Assembly (NCBI GenBank): GCA_019635485.1
Contig: JAHBZL010000028.1
Coordinates: forward strand, 1 to 64,000
DNA length: 64,000 nucleotides
Origin: Piscinibacter sp.
Lineage (GTDB): Bacteria; Pseudomonadota; Gammaproteobacteria; Burkholderiales; Burkholderiaceae_C
Direction of reading: 5' to 3'
The notes beneath the pieces are model-generated. The model worked only from the letters and a program-made list of their open reading frames with translations, was not told the origin of the DNA and did no database searches. This document shows, piece after piece, positions 1-8,785 of this stretch. The translations under genes and the position numbers were made by a program. Positions within the stretch are counted from its first letter, which is position 1, and each line of letters begins with the position of its first letter.

Positions 1-1
1 G

Positions 2-730
2 GAGCTCTACGAGATGGGCGTGCTGACGAAGGAGCAGCTCGGCATCGACGCCAAGTTCGGCAGCGCGCAGGCGCTCGCGCACTTCGCCGAGATCACCGCC
101 AAGGGCGAGGGCTTCGGCAAGGAGATCGGCCAGGGCAGCAAGCGGCTGTGCACGAAGTACGGTCACCCCGAGCTGAGCATGAGCGTGAAGGGCCAGGAGT
201 TCCCGGCCTACGACTCGCGTGGCATCCAGGGCATGGGCCTGACCTACGCGACCAGCAACCGCGGCGCCTGCCACCTGCGCAGCTACACGGTGGCCTCCGA
301 GGTGCTCGGCATCCCGGTCAAGACCGACCCGCTGACCGCCGAGGGCAAGCCCGAGCTGGTGATGGCCTTCCAGGACGCGACGGCCGCGTTCGACGCGGCC
401 GGCATCTGCATCTTCACGAGCTTCGCCTGGGGCCTGGCGGACGTGGCGCCGCAGGTGGCCGCCGCGTGCGGACCCGAGTTCACGCTCGAGAACCTGTCGA
501 AGATCGGCGAGCGCATCTGGAACATGGAGCGCGACTTCAACAACCGCGCCGGCTTCACCGCCAAGGACGACACGCTGCCGCCGCGGCTGCTGAACGAGCC
601 GGCCAAGACGGGGCCCGCCAAGGGCCTGGTCAACAAGCTGCCCGAGATGCTGCCGAAGTACTACGCGGCGCGTGGCTGGGATGCCGATGGCCAGCTGAAG
701 CCGGAGACGCGCAGCCGCCTCGGCCTCTGA
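2..730 (+). CDS. aorB: Aldehyde:ferredoxin oxidoreductase, catalytic subunit, C-terminal part
   Basis: This is the last 242 residues of a tungsten- or molybdenum-bis-pterin aldehyde:ferredoxin oxidoreductase; the N-terminal part lies outside the window. The family oxidises aldehydes to carboxylates in the cytoplasm. The visible part has the typical C-terminal AOR features: an SVKGQEFPAYDSRG segment, a TSNRGACHL segment, and a Cys in the following helical domain (GICIFTSFAW). The family is about 600 residues, so roughly 60% is missing. The next genes (FAD oxidoreductase, MoaD-like) match the bacterial AorABC type of Aromatoleum, in which an FAD subunit exchanges electrons with NAD. Family is near certain; the aorB symbol is by context. 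Confidence 0.9.
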   Translation, partial: ELYEMGVLTKEQLGIDAKFGSAQALAHFAEITAKGEGFGKEIGQGSKRLCTKYGHPELSMSVKGQEFPAYDSRGIQGMGLTYATSNRGACHLRSYTVASEVLGIPVKTDPLTAEGKPELVMAFQDATAAFDAAGICIFTSFAWGLADVAPQVAAACGPEFTLENLSKIGERIWNMERDFNNRAGFTAKDDTLPPRLLNEPAKTGPAKGLVNKLPEMLPKYYAARGWDADGQLKPETRSRLGL

Positions 731-752
731 ACGCCGCCCGCGGCTGACGATC

Positions 753-784
753 GAAGGCGGTTGCGAGACCGCCTTCTTTCTTTC
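753..784 (+). terminator. Intercistronic hairpin after aorB
   Basis: Arms GAAGGCGGT (753-761) and ACCGCCTTC (768-776) pair perfectly around a 6-nt loop and are followed by CTTTCTTTC-like pyrimidines. It looks like an intrinsic terminator, yet it lies in the 68-nt gap between two genes that should act together. It may be a partial terminator that lowers expression of the FAD subunit, or an RNA-stability element. Confidence 0.7.
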
Positions 785-798
785 AAGGAACGCCAACC

Positions 799-2133
799 AT
801 GAACCACGTGATCCTCGGCGCCGGCCCGGCCGGCGTGATCGCCGCGGAGACGATCCGCAAACACGCCCCGGACGACCGCATCGTTCTGGTCGGCGACGAA
901 CCCGAGCCGCCGTACTCGCGCATGGCGATCCCCTACCTGCTGATCGGCAACATCCAGGAGGAGGGCACCCACCTGCGCCACGGCGCGAAGCACTACGAGA
1001 CGCTGCGCATCGAGCGGCGCAGCGGCCGCGCGAAGTCGGTCGACACGGCCAAGCGCCAGGTGCTGCTCGAGGACGGCACGGCGCTCGCCTACGACCGGCT
1101 GCTGATCGCGACCGGCTCGAGCCCGGTCAGCCCGCCGATCCCCGGCATGGACTCGCCCGGCGTGCACACCTGCTGGACGCTGGCCGACGCGCGGGCGATC
1201 GCGCAGGGGGCGACGAAGGGCGCGCGCGTGCTGCAGATGGGCGCCGGCTTCATCGGCTGCATCATCATGGAGGCGCTGGCCGCGCGCGGCGTGCAGCTCA
1301 CCGTCGTCGAGATGGGCGACCGCATGGTGCCGCGCATGATGGGCCCCACCGCCGGCGGCATGATCAAGGACTGGTGCAAGGCCAAGGGCGTGACCGTCTA
1401 CACCGGCACGAAGGTCGTGGCCATCGAGCCGGCCGCCGGGGCCTCGTCGCACGGGCTGCTGGGCAAGATCGCGTCGGCGGTCGGGCTCGGCGGCGGTGCC
1501 GGCGGGGGCATGAAGGTGCGCCTGTCCGGCGGGGAGACACTGGAGGCCGACCTCGTCATCAGCGCGACCGGCGTGCGCCCGAACATCGGCTTCCTGGAGA
1601 AATCGCCGATCAAGTGCCTGCAGGGCGTACTGACCGACGAACACCTGCAGACCACCGTCCCGGACGTCTACGCGGCCGGCGACTGCGCCGAGGCCTTCGA
1701 TCTCGTGAGCGGCAAGACGATCGTCAGCGCGATCCAGCCGAACGCGGCCGACCAGGCGCGCGTGGCCGCGCTGAACATGGTCGGCCGGCGCGCGGTGCTC
1801 AAGGGCGTCACGCAGATCAACGTGCTGGACACGCTGGGCCTGATCTCGGCGAGCTTCGGCGACTGGCAGGGCGTGCCCGGCGGACAGCATGTCGAGCTGA
1901 CCGACCGCGGCGCCGGCCGGCACCTGAGCCTGCAGTTCGACGGCGACGTGCTGGTCGGCTGCAACAGCATCGGCTGGACCGAGCATGTCGGCGTGATGCG
2001 CGGGCTGGTCGAGGGGCGCGTGAAGCTGGGCGAATGGAAGGACCGGCTGCTCGCCGATCCCACGCTGCTGATGGAAGCCTACCTTGCCAGCGCCCAGGCG
2101 CAGAGCGCACGCGCGCTGGTGCCGGCGCACTGA
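799..2133 (+). CDS. aorC: FAD-dependent NAD(P)H oxidoreductase, AOR-associated
   Basis: A 444-residue flavoprotein of the pyridine nucleotide-disulphide oxidoreductase superfamily. The N-terminal FAD Rossmann motif is GAGPAG (residues 7-12). A second nucleotide-binding fold starts near residue 150 (MGAGFIG), and the late FAD motif is AAGDCAEAF. No redox-active CxxxxC pair is seen, so it is not a disulphide reductase. A Gly-rich insertion near residues 220-235 (GLGGGAGGG) is unusual. Directly behind the AOR catalytic gene it fits the FAD subunit that passes electrons between NAD(H) and the Fe-S chain. SD AAGGA lies 9 nt before the ATG. Its stop overlaps the start of the MoaD-like gene. Confidence 0.82.
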   Translation: MNHVILGAGPAGVIAAETIRKHAPDDRIVLVGDEPEPPYSRMAIPYLLIGNIQEEGTHLRHGAKHYETLRIERRSGRAKSVDTAKRQVLLEDGTALAYDRLLIATGSSPVSPPIPGMDSPGVHTCWTLADARAIAQGATKGARVLQMGAGFIGCIIMEALAARGVQLTVVEMGDRMVPRMMGPTAGGMIKDWCKAKGVTVYTGTKVVAIEPAAGASSHGLLGKIASAVGLGGGAGGGMKVRLSGGETLEADLVISATGVRPNIGFLEKSPIKCLQGVLTDEHLQTTVPDVYAAGDCAEAFDLVSGKTIVSAIQPNAADQARVAALNMVGRRAVLKGVTQINVLDTLGLISASFGDWQGVPGGQHVELTDRGAGRHLSLQFDGDVLVGCNSIGWTEHVGVMRGLVEGRVKLGEWKDRLLADPTLLMEAYLASAQAQSARALVPAH

Positions 2134-2387
2134 TGAAGATCGTCTTCAAGCTCTACGCCAGCCTGACCCAGTATCTGCCGCCGGAGTCGCGCTACGACAA
2201 CCGCCTCGCGCTCGAGCTGCCCGAGGGCAGTTCGGTCGCGCAGGTGATCGAGCCCTTCGGGCTGCCGCAGAAGCTGGTGCACCTGGTGCTCGTGAACGGT
2301 GTCTACGTGCCACCCGAGCAGCGCCTGTCGCACGTGCTGAAGGACGAGGACGTGCTCGCGATCTGGCCGCCGATCGCTGGAGGCTGA
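2133..2387 (+). CDS. MoaD/ThiS-family ubiquitin-like protein
   Basis: An 84-residue beta-grasp protein ending in Gly-Gly (PIAGG), the C-terminus that MoaD- and ThiS-like sulphur carriers use as a thiocarboxylate. The core VxLPEGSSVAQVI and the late EDVLAIWPPIAGG fit MoaD (molybdopterin synthase small subunit). The start overlaps the previous stop as TGATG, so translation is probably coupled. Its place in an AOR operon suggests a carrier dedicated to assembling the tungsto- or molybdo-pterin of AOR (inference). Confidence 0.85.
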   Translation: MKIVFKLYASLTQYLPPESRYDNRLALELPEGSSVAQVIEPFGLPQKLVHLVLVNGVYVPPEQRLSHVLKDEDVLAIWPPIAGG

Positions 2388-2390
2388 GGC

Positions 2391-2690
2391 ATGCAGTCCT
2401 GGTACGCCGAGCGCTTCGAGCGCGAGATGGGCTGCACCGAGGACGAACTGTTGAGGTGGCTCCCCGGCGCGGTGCAGGGTCGTCCGACACGGCTGCAGCC
2501 CGGCGCCGCGACGGTGGCGATCGGCGCCGGCCGCCTGCACCTGCGCTGGCATGCGCTGCCGGCACGCCACATCGCGCTGCTGGCGATGCCGCGGCTCGCG
2601 ATCGACTTTGCTTTCGAGGCCGTCGACGAGGCCGAGCGCCAGCGCTTCATGCGCCACTTCGACCTCTACACGCAGCGCGGCGGCGGCTGA
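2391..2690 (+). CDS. Hypothetical protein of the AOR operon
   Basis: A 99-residue acidic-to-neutral soluble protein starting 3 nt after the MoaD-like gene, so surely co-transcribed. It has no signal peptide or membrane segment. It opens with MQSWYAERFEREMGC and ends in a Gly run. I do not recognise a family. The middle alternates short strands (LHLRWHALP, IALLAMPRLAIDFAF), suggesting a small mixed alpha/beta fold. A role in AOR cofactor insertion or assembly is a guess from position only. Confidence 0.75.
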   Translation: MQSWYAERFEREMGCTEDELLRWLPGAVQGRPTRLQPGAATVAIGAGRLHLRWHALPARHIALLAMPRLAIDFAFEAVDEAERQRFMRHFDLYTQRGGG

Positions 2691-2840
2691 TCCGCCGCGG
2701 CGCGACAGGCCGGGCAGTTGTTCTGCGCCGGCCGGGCGGCGCCACCACACCCCTTCCTGACAGTCCTTGTGCAGGCTGCGGCCCATGCGCCGGCGGGCCG
2801 GCTGCTGCGTGTCACCGATGAGGCAGTGGTTGTAATAGTC

Positions 2841-2864
2841 GCTACATAGAAAGTAGCATATGAT
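2841..2864 (+). promoter_or_regulatory. Candidate chrB promoter and dyad operator
   Basis: An inverted repeat GCTAC-N7-GTAGC (2841-2845, 2853-2857) overlaps a good -10 hexamer TATGAT (2859-2864) just before the chrB ATG at 2873. The AT-rich patch stands out from the GC-rich surroundings. A start point 6-8 nt after the -10 would fall almost on the ATG, and no Shine-Dalgarno is present, so the chrB transcript may be leaderless. ChrB is reported in other bacteria to be a chromate-responsive repressor, so this dyad is the natural operator. Confidence 0.5.
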
Positions 2865-2872
2865 CGAATACC

Positions 2873-3808
2873 ATGTGGTCCCTGCTCGCGCTCACGCTGC
2901 CGACCCGGCCGAACGCCGTGCGGCTGCGCATCTGGCGCGCGCTGAAGGCGCTCGGCTGTCCGGCGCTGCGCGACGGGGCCTACCTGCTGCCGCGGGAGCA
3001 CGTCGGGCTGTTCGAGTCGCTGGCGCAGGACGTGCGGGACCACGGCGGTCAGGCAAGCGTGCTCGATCTGGACGGGCGCGACGACGCCCAGCGCGCCGAG
3101 CTGCGGGCCCTGTTCGACCGCAGCGAGGCCTATGCCGGCTGGCGCAGCGAGGCCGACGCGCTGGCCGGCCGCCTGCCCCGGCTCGACGAGGCCGATGCCC
3201 GCCGCCGCCTGCGCGGCGTGGCCGACGCGCTGGAAGCGCTGCAGCGGACCGACTACTGCCCCGGCACGGCCGCCGAGCAGGCCCAGGCACGGCTGGCCGA
3301 TCTCCGCCAGGCGCTGGAGGACCGCTTCTCGGCCGGCGAGCCGCGGGCCCGCGCGGCGCACGGCATCGCCCGGCTCGAGCCGCGCCGGTTCCAGGGCCGG
3401 CGCTGGGCCACCCGCGCGCGCCCGTGGGTGGACCGGTTGGCTTGCGCCTGGCTGATCCGACGCTTCGTCGACCCCGACGCGCGCTTCGTCTGGCTTGCCG
3501 AGCCGGTGCGTGCGCCGCGCGGCGTGCTCGGCTTCGACTACGACGGGGCGCGCTTCACGCACGTCGGCACGCGTGTCAGCTTCGAGGTGATCGCGGCCAG
3601 CTTCGGCCTGGAGGCCGATCCGAAGCTGGAACGCATCGCGCGGCTCGTGCACTTTCTCGACGTGGGCGGCATCCCGGTGCCGGAGGCCGCCGGCCTGGAG
3701 GCGGTGCTGGCCGGGCTGCGCGCGCTGCACGCCGACGACGATGCGCTCGCCGAGGCGGCTGCGACGGTGTTCGACGCGCTCTACGCCGCCGCCGGGGACC
3801 CGCCGTGA
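2873..3808 (+). CDS. chrB: Chromate resistance regulator ChrB
   Basis: A 311-residue ChrB. The N-terminal half (WSLLALTLPTRPNAVRLRIWR) is the ChrB N domain with a winged-helix-like character. The C-terminal half from about residue 180 (WVDRLACAWLIRRFVDPDARFVW) is the chromate-resistance domain also found alone in the fourth gene of this island. Known role: chromate-sensitive control of chrA. The gene starts an operon of four genes with 4-nt overlaps (GTGA, ATGA, ATGA). No Shine-Dalgarno is seen; a -10-like TATGAT lies only 9 nt upstream. Confidence 0.92.
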   Translation: MWSLLALTLPTRPNAVRLRIWRALKALGCPALRDGAYLLPREHVGLFESLAQDVRDHGGQASVLDLDGRDDAQRAELRALFDRSEAYAGWRSEADALAGRLPRLDEADARRRLRGVADALEALQRTDYCPGTAAEQAQARLADLRQALEDRFSAGEPRARAAHGIARLEPRRFQGRRWATRARPWVDRLACAWLIRRFVDPDARFVWLAEPVRAPRGVLGFDYDGARFTHVGTRVSFEVIAASFGLEADPKLERIARLVHFLDVGGIPVPEAAGLEAVLAGLRALHADDDALAEAAATVFDALYAAAGDPP

Positions 3809-5178
3809 GCGAGGCGAGGCACCCCGTCGAAGGCGATGGCGCGGCGAGGCCGGATCCGGTCGGCTTCGCCGAGGCGCTGCGCTTCTGGCTCAGGCTCGGC
3901 TTCATCAGCTTCGGCGGGCCGGCCGGACAGATCGCGATCATGCACGCGGAGCTGGTCGAGCGGCGCCGCTGGATCAGCGAGCGGCGTTTCCTGCATGCCT
4001 TGAACTACTGCATGGTGCTGCCGGGGCCGGAGGCGCAACAGCTGGCCACCTACATCGGCTGGCTGCTGCATCGAAGCGTCGGCGGCCTCGTCGCCGGCGC
4101 GCTGTTCGTGCTGCCCTCGCTGTTCATCCTGATCGCGTTGTCCTGGGTCTACCTGCGCTTCGGCGACGTGCCGGTGGTGGCCGGCCTCTTCTACGGCATC
4201 AAGCCGGCGGTGACGGCGCTGGTGCTGCACGCCGCCCACCGGATCGGCACGCGCGCGCTGAAGAACCGCTGGATGTGGGCGATCGCCGCGGCCGCATTCG
4301 TCGCGATCTTCGGCTTCGGCACGCCGTTCCCCGCGATCGTGCTGGCGGCCGGGCTGATCGGCCTCGTCGGGGCGCGCCGCTGGCCTGGCGTGTTCGCGCC
4401 TGGCGGGCCTGCAGGCGTTGCGGCCCGGGGCTACGGGCCCGCGCTGATCGACGACGACACGCCCACGCCGGCCCACGCGCGTTTCTCGCGTGTCCGGCTG
4501 GCCGTCGTGCTGAGCACCGGGGTCGGGCTGTGGGCTGCCGCGATGGCCGTGCTCGTGTCGGCGCAGGGCCTGCAAGGCACGCTGGCACAGATGGGCTGGT
4601 TCTTCACCAAGGCGGCGCTCCTGACCTTCGGCGGCGCGTACGCGGTGCTGCCCTATGTCTACCAGGGGGCGGTGGAAACACACCACTGGCTCGGCGCCGC
4701 GCAGATGATCGATGGGCTCGCGCTGGGCGAGTCGACGCCCGGGCCGCTGATCATGGTGGTGGCCTTCGTCGGCTTCGTCGGCGGCTGGACCCACCAGGTG
4801 GCCGGGCCGCAGGCGCCGTTCCTCGGGGGCGCGCTGGCGGCCACCGCGGTGACCTTCTTCACCTTCCTGCCGTCGTTCGTGTTCATCCTCGCCGGCGGGC
4901 CGCTGGTGGAGGCCACACACGGCCGGCTCGGTTTCACCGCGCCGCTGTCGGCGATCACCGCGGCAGTGGTCGGGGTGATCCTGAACCTCGCCCTCTTCTT
5001 CGCGTGGCACGTGCTGTGGCCGCAAGGCTTCGACGGTGCCTTCGAGTGGCCGGCGGCCCTGCTCGCGCTGGCGGCCACCTTCGCGTTGTTTCGTCTCAAG
5101 CTGGGCGTGCTGTCGTTGCTGGCCGGCAGCGCGTGCGCCGGCCTCCTACTGCGCCAGCTCCAGGAGTACGCGACATGA
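3805..5178 (+). CDS. chrA: Chromate efflux transporter ChrA
   Basis: A 457-residue inner-membrane CHR transporter of the long two-domain class, with about ten to twelve hydrophobic segments. Both homologous halves carry the signature: FISFGGPAGQIAIMH near residue 33 and LTFGGAYAVLPYVYQ near residue 272. It exports chromate, or sulphate in some members, using the proton motive force. The GTG start overlaps the chrB stop as GTGA. A charged linker joins the two halves. Confidence 0.95.
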   Translation: MSEARHPVEGDGAARPDPVGFAEALRFWLRLGFISFGGPAGQIAIMHAELVERRRWISERRFLHALNYCMVLPGPEAQQLATYIGWLLHRSVGGLVAGALFVLPSLFILIALSWVYLRFGDVPVVAGLFYGIKPAVTALVLHAAHRIGTRALKNRWMWAIAAAAFVAIFGFGTPFPAIVLAAGLIGLVGARRWPGVFAPGGPAGVAARGYGPALIDDDTPTPAHARFSRVRLAVVLSTGVGLWAAAMAVLVSAQGLQGTLAQMGWFFTKAALLTFGGAYAVLPYVYQGAVETHHWLGAAQMIDGLALGESTPGPLIMVVAFVGFVGGWTHQVAGPQAPFLGGALAATAVTFFTFLPSFVFILAGGPLVEATHGRLGFTAPLSAITAAVVGVILNLALFFAWHVLWPQGFDGAFEWPAALLALAATFALFRLKLGVLSLLAGSACAGLLLRQLQEYAT

Positions 5179-5510
5179 ACACCATCGGTGTGGCCGAACT
5201 GGCCCTGTGGCAGCGTGGCGGGATGGACCATACGCTGCTGGACGTGCGGCGCGCGGGCAAGCGCGCGGCCGAAGGCGACGAGATCCCGGGCGGGCAGTGG
5301 CTCGATCCGGCGCAGTGGCTGGACTGGAAGGACGGCGTCGCCGGCGACCGGCCGGCGGTCGTCTACTGCGCCCACGGCCACGAGATCAGCCAGGGCCTGA
5401 CGGCGGCGCTGTGCGCCCTGGGCGTGGACGCGCGCCACCTGGCCGGCGGCATCGAGGCCTGGCGCGCGGCCGGCGGCGCGCTGCAGGCGATCGAACGGAG
5501 TGCGCCATGA
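5175..5510 (+). CDS. Rhodanese-domain protein (ChrE-like)
   Basis: A single rhodanese domain of 111 residues. The active-site loop is YCAHGHEIS with the catalytic Cys near residue 64; the family loop is CxxGxR-like, so the His-Glu here is a chromate-island variant. LLDVR precedes it and the ending LAGGIEAWRAAGG is typical. Rhodaneses in chromate operons (chrE type) have been proposed to handle chromium-thiol adducts, but the reaction is not settled. It is translationally coupled on both sides by ATGA overlaps. Confidence 0.88.
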   Translation: MNTIGVAELALWQRGGMDHTLLDVRRAGKRAAEGDEIPGGQWLDPAQWLDWKDGVAGDRPAVVYCAHGHEISQGLTAALCALGVDARHLAGGIEAWRAAGGALQAIERSAP

Positions 5511-5959
5511 AGTGGGTCACGCGCACGCGGCCGAAGGTCGACCGCATCGCCTGCCCGTGGCTGATCCTGCGCCGCATCGACGCGCAGGCCGAGTTCCTCT
5601 ACGTGCCGCCGGCGCAGGTGCTGGAGGTGGCGGCGGCAACCGGTGCCACGCCCTACGACATCCCCGGCGTCGAGCTGGGCCATGTCGGCGAACGGTGCAG
5701 CTTCGACGCCTTCCTTGCGAAATACGGCCTGGCCGAGCCCGCGCTGCAGCGGAAGGCGACGATCGTGCGCGGTGCCGACACCGCGCGGCCGGAGCTGGCG
5801 CCGCAGTCCGCCGGGCTGCTCGCGATCTCGCTCGGCCTGTCGCACTGCTTCGCCGACGACCACACGATGCTGCGCCACGGGATGGTGCTGTACGACGCGC
5901 TGCACGCCTGGTGCAGCGAGTGCCCGCAGGAGGCGGGCGCGAGCCCGCCCGCCATGTGA
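5507..5959 (+). CDS. Chromate resistance domain protein (ChrB C-terminal homologue)
   Basis: A 150-residue protein matching only the C-terminal domain of ChrB: its opening WVTRTRPKVDRIACPWLILRR parallels ChrB residues from about 180. It has no DNA-binding half and no signal peptide. Conserved features are the early Cys in ACPWL, GVELGHVGERCSFDAF, and a late HCFADDHTML stretch with several His and Asp that could bind metal. It is the last gene of the four-gene chromate operon. Its own role is not established. Confidence 0.85.
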   Translation: MKWVTRTRPKVDRIACPWLILRRIDAQAEFLYVPPAQVLEVAAATGATPYDIPGVELGHVGERCSFDAFLAKYGLAEPALQRKATIVRGADTARPELAPQSAGLLAISLGLSHCFADDHTMLRHGMVLYDALHAWCSECPQEAGASPPAM

Positions 5960-5977
5960 ACGCTCGTGGGGGGCGGG

Positions 5978-8515
5978 TCAGGCGTTGCTGGTGGCGCGCA
6001 CTTCGTCGAGGCTGGTCACGCCCTGCAGCACCTTCTCGATGCCATCCTGGCGCAGCGTGCGCATGCCGTCGCGCAGCGCCCGACGCTGCAGTTCGTCCGC
6101 GCGCGCGCCGGTCTGGATCAGGCGGCGCAACTCGCGCGAGACCACCAGCAGCTCGTGCAGGCCGGCGCGGCCGCGCTTGCCGGTGCCGTCGCAGGCCTCG
6201 CAGCCGCTGCAGTGGTGCAGCATCAGCCGGCCGCCCTGGCCGTAGCGGCCCAGCCAGTCGGTGCGCAGCCGCGCCCGGTCGAAGGCCGGGTCGTCGTCGG
6301 GGCAGACGTGCAGCCAGTCGTCGAGCAGCTCCTCGAGCTCCTCGTCCGTGGCCGGGCGGGTGCTGCGGCACTGCAGGCACAGCTTGCGCACCAGGCGCTG
6401 GGCCAGGATCGCGAGCAGCGCGTCGGCGAAGTTGAACGGGTCCATGCCCATGTCGAGCAGGCGCGTCACGGTCTCCGGCGCGCTGTTGGTGTGCAGCGTC
6501 GAGAGCACCAGGTGGCCGGTCAGCGAGGCCTCGACCGCGGTGTGCGCGGTCTCCTCGTCGCGGATCTCGCCGACCATGATCACGTCCGGGTCGGCGCGCA
6601 GGAACGCGCGCAGCGCCTTCGCGAAGGTCCACTCGATCTTCGGGTTGACCTGCACCTGGCGCAGCCCGGGCTGCGTGATCTCGACCGGGTCCTCCGCGGT
6701 CCAGATCTTGCGCTCGGGCACGTTGATGTGGCTGAGCGCCGAGTGCAGCGTGGTCGTCTTGCCCGAGCCGGTCGGCCCGACGCACAGCACCATGCCGTAG
6801 GGTCGCTCGACCACGCGCTTGAGCTCGACGAGGTTGCGCTCGGACATGCCGAGCCGGTCCAGCGGGATCGGCTTGGCCGATGCGAGGATGCGCATCACGA
6901 CGTCCTCGAGGCCGCCGTTGGTCGGGATCGTCGCGACGCGCAGCTCGATGCGGTGCTGCGGCGAGAACTTGGCGAAGTTGATCTTGCCGTCCTGCGGCTT
7001 GCGCTTCTCGCTGATGTCGAGCTCGCACATGATCTTGACGCGCGCGATCATCGCGTTGCGGTAGCCCGACGGCAGCTCGAGGTAGGTGCGCAGCAGCCCG
7101 TCCTTGCGGAACCGGATCCGGATCTTCTCGCGGCCCGGGTAGCTCTCGATGTGGATGTCGGAGACGCCGTCCTGGTGCGCCTCGACGATCATGTTGTTGA
7201 TCAGGCGCACGAGCGAGTTGTCGCTCTGCTCGATGGCCGCCTCGTCCTCGGCGGCGCCGGTGCGCTGCGCGCTCTCGCGCTCCAGCGTCTCCGCCAGCTT
7301 GTCGGTGCCGACCAGCTGGAACTCCAGCGGCTGCGCCACGTCGCGGGGCCGCGTGCTCGCGCCGCTGCCGATCTTCGCGTAGGCCTCGTCCAGCAGGTCG
7401 TCGATGTCGCGGCACTGCGCGAGCACGGGCACGGCCTTCGTCTGCGCGATGAACTCCACCTCGTCGACGGCGGCACGGCGGCGCGCGGGGTCGTCCAGCG
7501 CGACTACCAGCCGGCCGTCGCGCAGCAGCAGCGGCATCAGCTTCAGCCGCTTGGCCACCGCGTAGGGCAGCTTGCGCAGCGCCTCGGCCTCGAACGGGAA
7601 GGCGTCCAGATCGACCAGCGGGTAGCCCATCTTGCGCGACAGCGCGATCTGCAGGTCCTGGCGCGAGACCACGCCCATGCGCACCAGCAGTTCGCCCAGC
7701 GGCACGTTGCGGTCGCCCTGCTGCTGCGCGAGTGCCTCCTTCAGCTGGGCCTCGTTGATCAAGCCCAGCGAGATCAGCGCGTCGCCGATGCGCACCATCG
7801 GCATCTTCGCCTGCGCCTGGATCGCCGCCAGCAGCTGCTCCGGCGTGACCACCTGGCGGCCGACCAGGATGTCGCCGAGCTTCTGGCTGCGCAGGTTGTT
7901 CTGCAGGTCCACCGCCTGCTCGACCTGCTGCGGCGTGGCGCTGTTCTGTGCGACCAGCAGCTCGCCGATGCGCGGGCCGATCTCGAAGCTCTCGTAGGCG
8001 GCGCGCGGCACGAAGCGGCGCAGCACCGCGCCGCTCGGGGCGCCGGGGGCCTCGTGCGGCGGGAACAGGAACAGCCCGTGCTCCGTCTCGACATGGCCGA
8101 TCGTGCGGCCGCTCAGTTCGCCGCCGCCGACCAGGCGGACGCGGTAGTCGGCCGCGGCACGGCTGCCCAGGATGTCCGAATGCGGGTCGGCCGCCGGCAG
8201 CAGCAGCGGGTCGAGCGGCGTCGTCAGCGTCAGCGCGCGGAACTGCTCGAAACGCAGCGGCAGCGTGGTGCGTGCCGGCGGCAGCTGCACGTGCGCGACG
8301 GACTCCTCGGGCACGAAGAAGGTCAGGCGCCCGGCCATGCAGCGGTCGTTCAGCCCGGTGATTTCGCAGGGCAGCGGGTCCGTCTGCGGCGCGGGCGGCG
8401 GATAGCTGGCGAACGGCGGCGCCGGCCAGAGGAATTCGGGCCGCCCGACCTTGTCGGCCGCGGCGGTGTTCGCCTTCGGCAGGTCCCATTCCAGCGGGGT
8501 CAGCATCTCGGCCAT
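5978..8515 (-). CDS. GspE/PilB/MshE-type secretion ATPase with repeated N-terminal MshEN-like modules
   Basis: An 845-residue hexameric ATPase of type IV pilus or type II secretion machines. The C-terminal engine has Walker A GPTGSGKTT (about residue 578), the Walker B region DVIMVGEIRDEET (about 640-655) and a zinc tetracysteine (CLQC, then CSGCEAC). The N-terminal part is long: after a Pro-rich start there are four repeats of the pattern IGELLV/LGDILV/IGDALI/LGELLV, like MshEN modules that bind c-di-GMP. ATG 8515 was chosen for a GAGG Shine-Dalgarno. No pilin, platform or secretin gene lies near, so it is an orphan ATPase here. Confidence 0.87.
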   Translation of the reverse strand: MAEMLTPLEWDLPKANTAAADKVGRPEFLWPAPPFASYPPPAPQTDPLPCEITGLNDRCMAGRLTFFVPEESVAHVQLPPARTTLPLRFEQFRALTLTTPLDPLLLPAADPHSDILGSRAAADYRVRLVGGGELSGRTIGHVETEHGLFLFPPHEAPGAPSGAVLRRFVPRAAYESFEIGPRIGELLVAQNSATPQQVEQAVDLQNNLRSQKLGDILVGRQVVTPEQLLAAIQAQAKMPMVRIGDALISLGLINEAQLKEALAQQQGDRNVPLGELLVRMGVVSRQDLQIALSRKMGYPLVDLDAFPFEAEALRKLPYAVAKRLKLMPLLLRDGRLVVALDDPARRRAAVDEVEFIAQTKAVPVLAQCRDIDDLLDEAYAKIGSGASTRPRDVAQPLEFQLVGTDKLAETLERESAQRTGAAEDEAAIEQSDNSLVRLINNMIVEAHQDGVSDIHIESYPGREKIRIRFRKDGLLRTYLELPSGYRNAMIARVKIMCELDISEKRKPQDGKINFAKFSPQHRIELRVATIPTNGGLEDVVMRILASAKPIPLDRLGMSERNLVELKRVVERPYGMVLCVGPTGSGKTTTLHSALSHINVPERKIWTAEDPVEITQPGLRQVQVNPKIEWTFAKALRAFLRADPDVIMVGEIRDEETAHTAVEASLTGHLVLSTLHTNSAPETVTRLLDMGMDPFNFADALLAILAQRLVRKLCLQCRSTRPATDEELEELLDDWLHVCPDDDPAFDRARLRTDWLGRYGQGGRLMLHHCSGCEACDGTGKRGRAGLHELLVVSRELRRLIQTGARADELQRRALRDGMRTLRQDGIEKVLQGVTSLDEVRATSNA

Positions 8516-8785
8516 CGGAACATCCTCGTCGTGCGACACCGGGCCCGGCGGACGCGGACGATCGCAGCGGCGATGCTGCGCCCGTGCGGCCTGCCGCGAT
8601 GGGCCGAACAGCGCCGCGCCGACGGTGCATCTCGCGCCTTCGGGCCGCCACCGAGGCCTCATCGCGCTGGACGGCCTCGGACTGACCTGCGCCTGAACGG
8701 CCCGGCCCGGGGCCTAACGCGGCCGTAACGCCGCGCTCCGTACAACCGGTGCCGGGCGGTGCCGTCGCGCCGCGGGAGCTGTGCC

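Noticed and set aside
4588-4615. TGGCACAGATGGGCT inside chrA as a possible -24/-12 promoter
   Set aside because: The -12 element does not fit TTGC and the site is inside a coding region with no gene start near.
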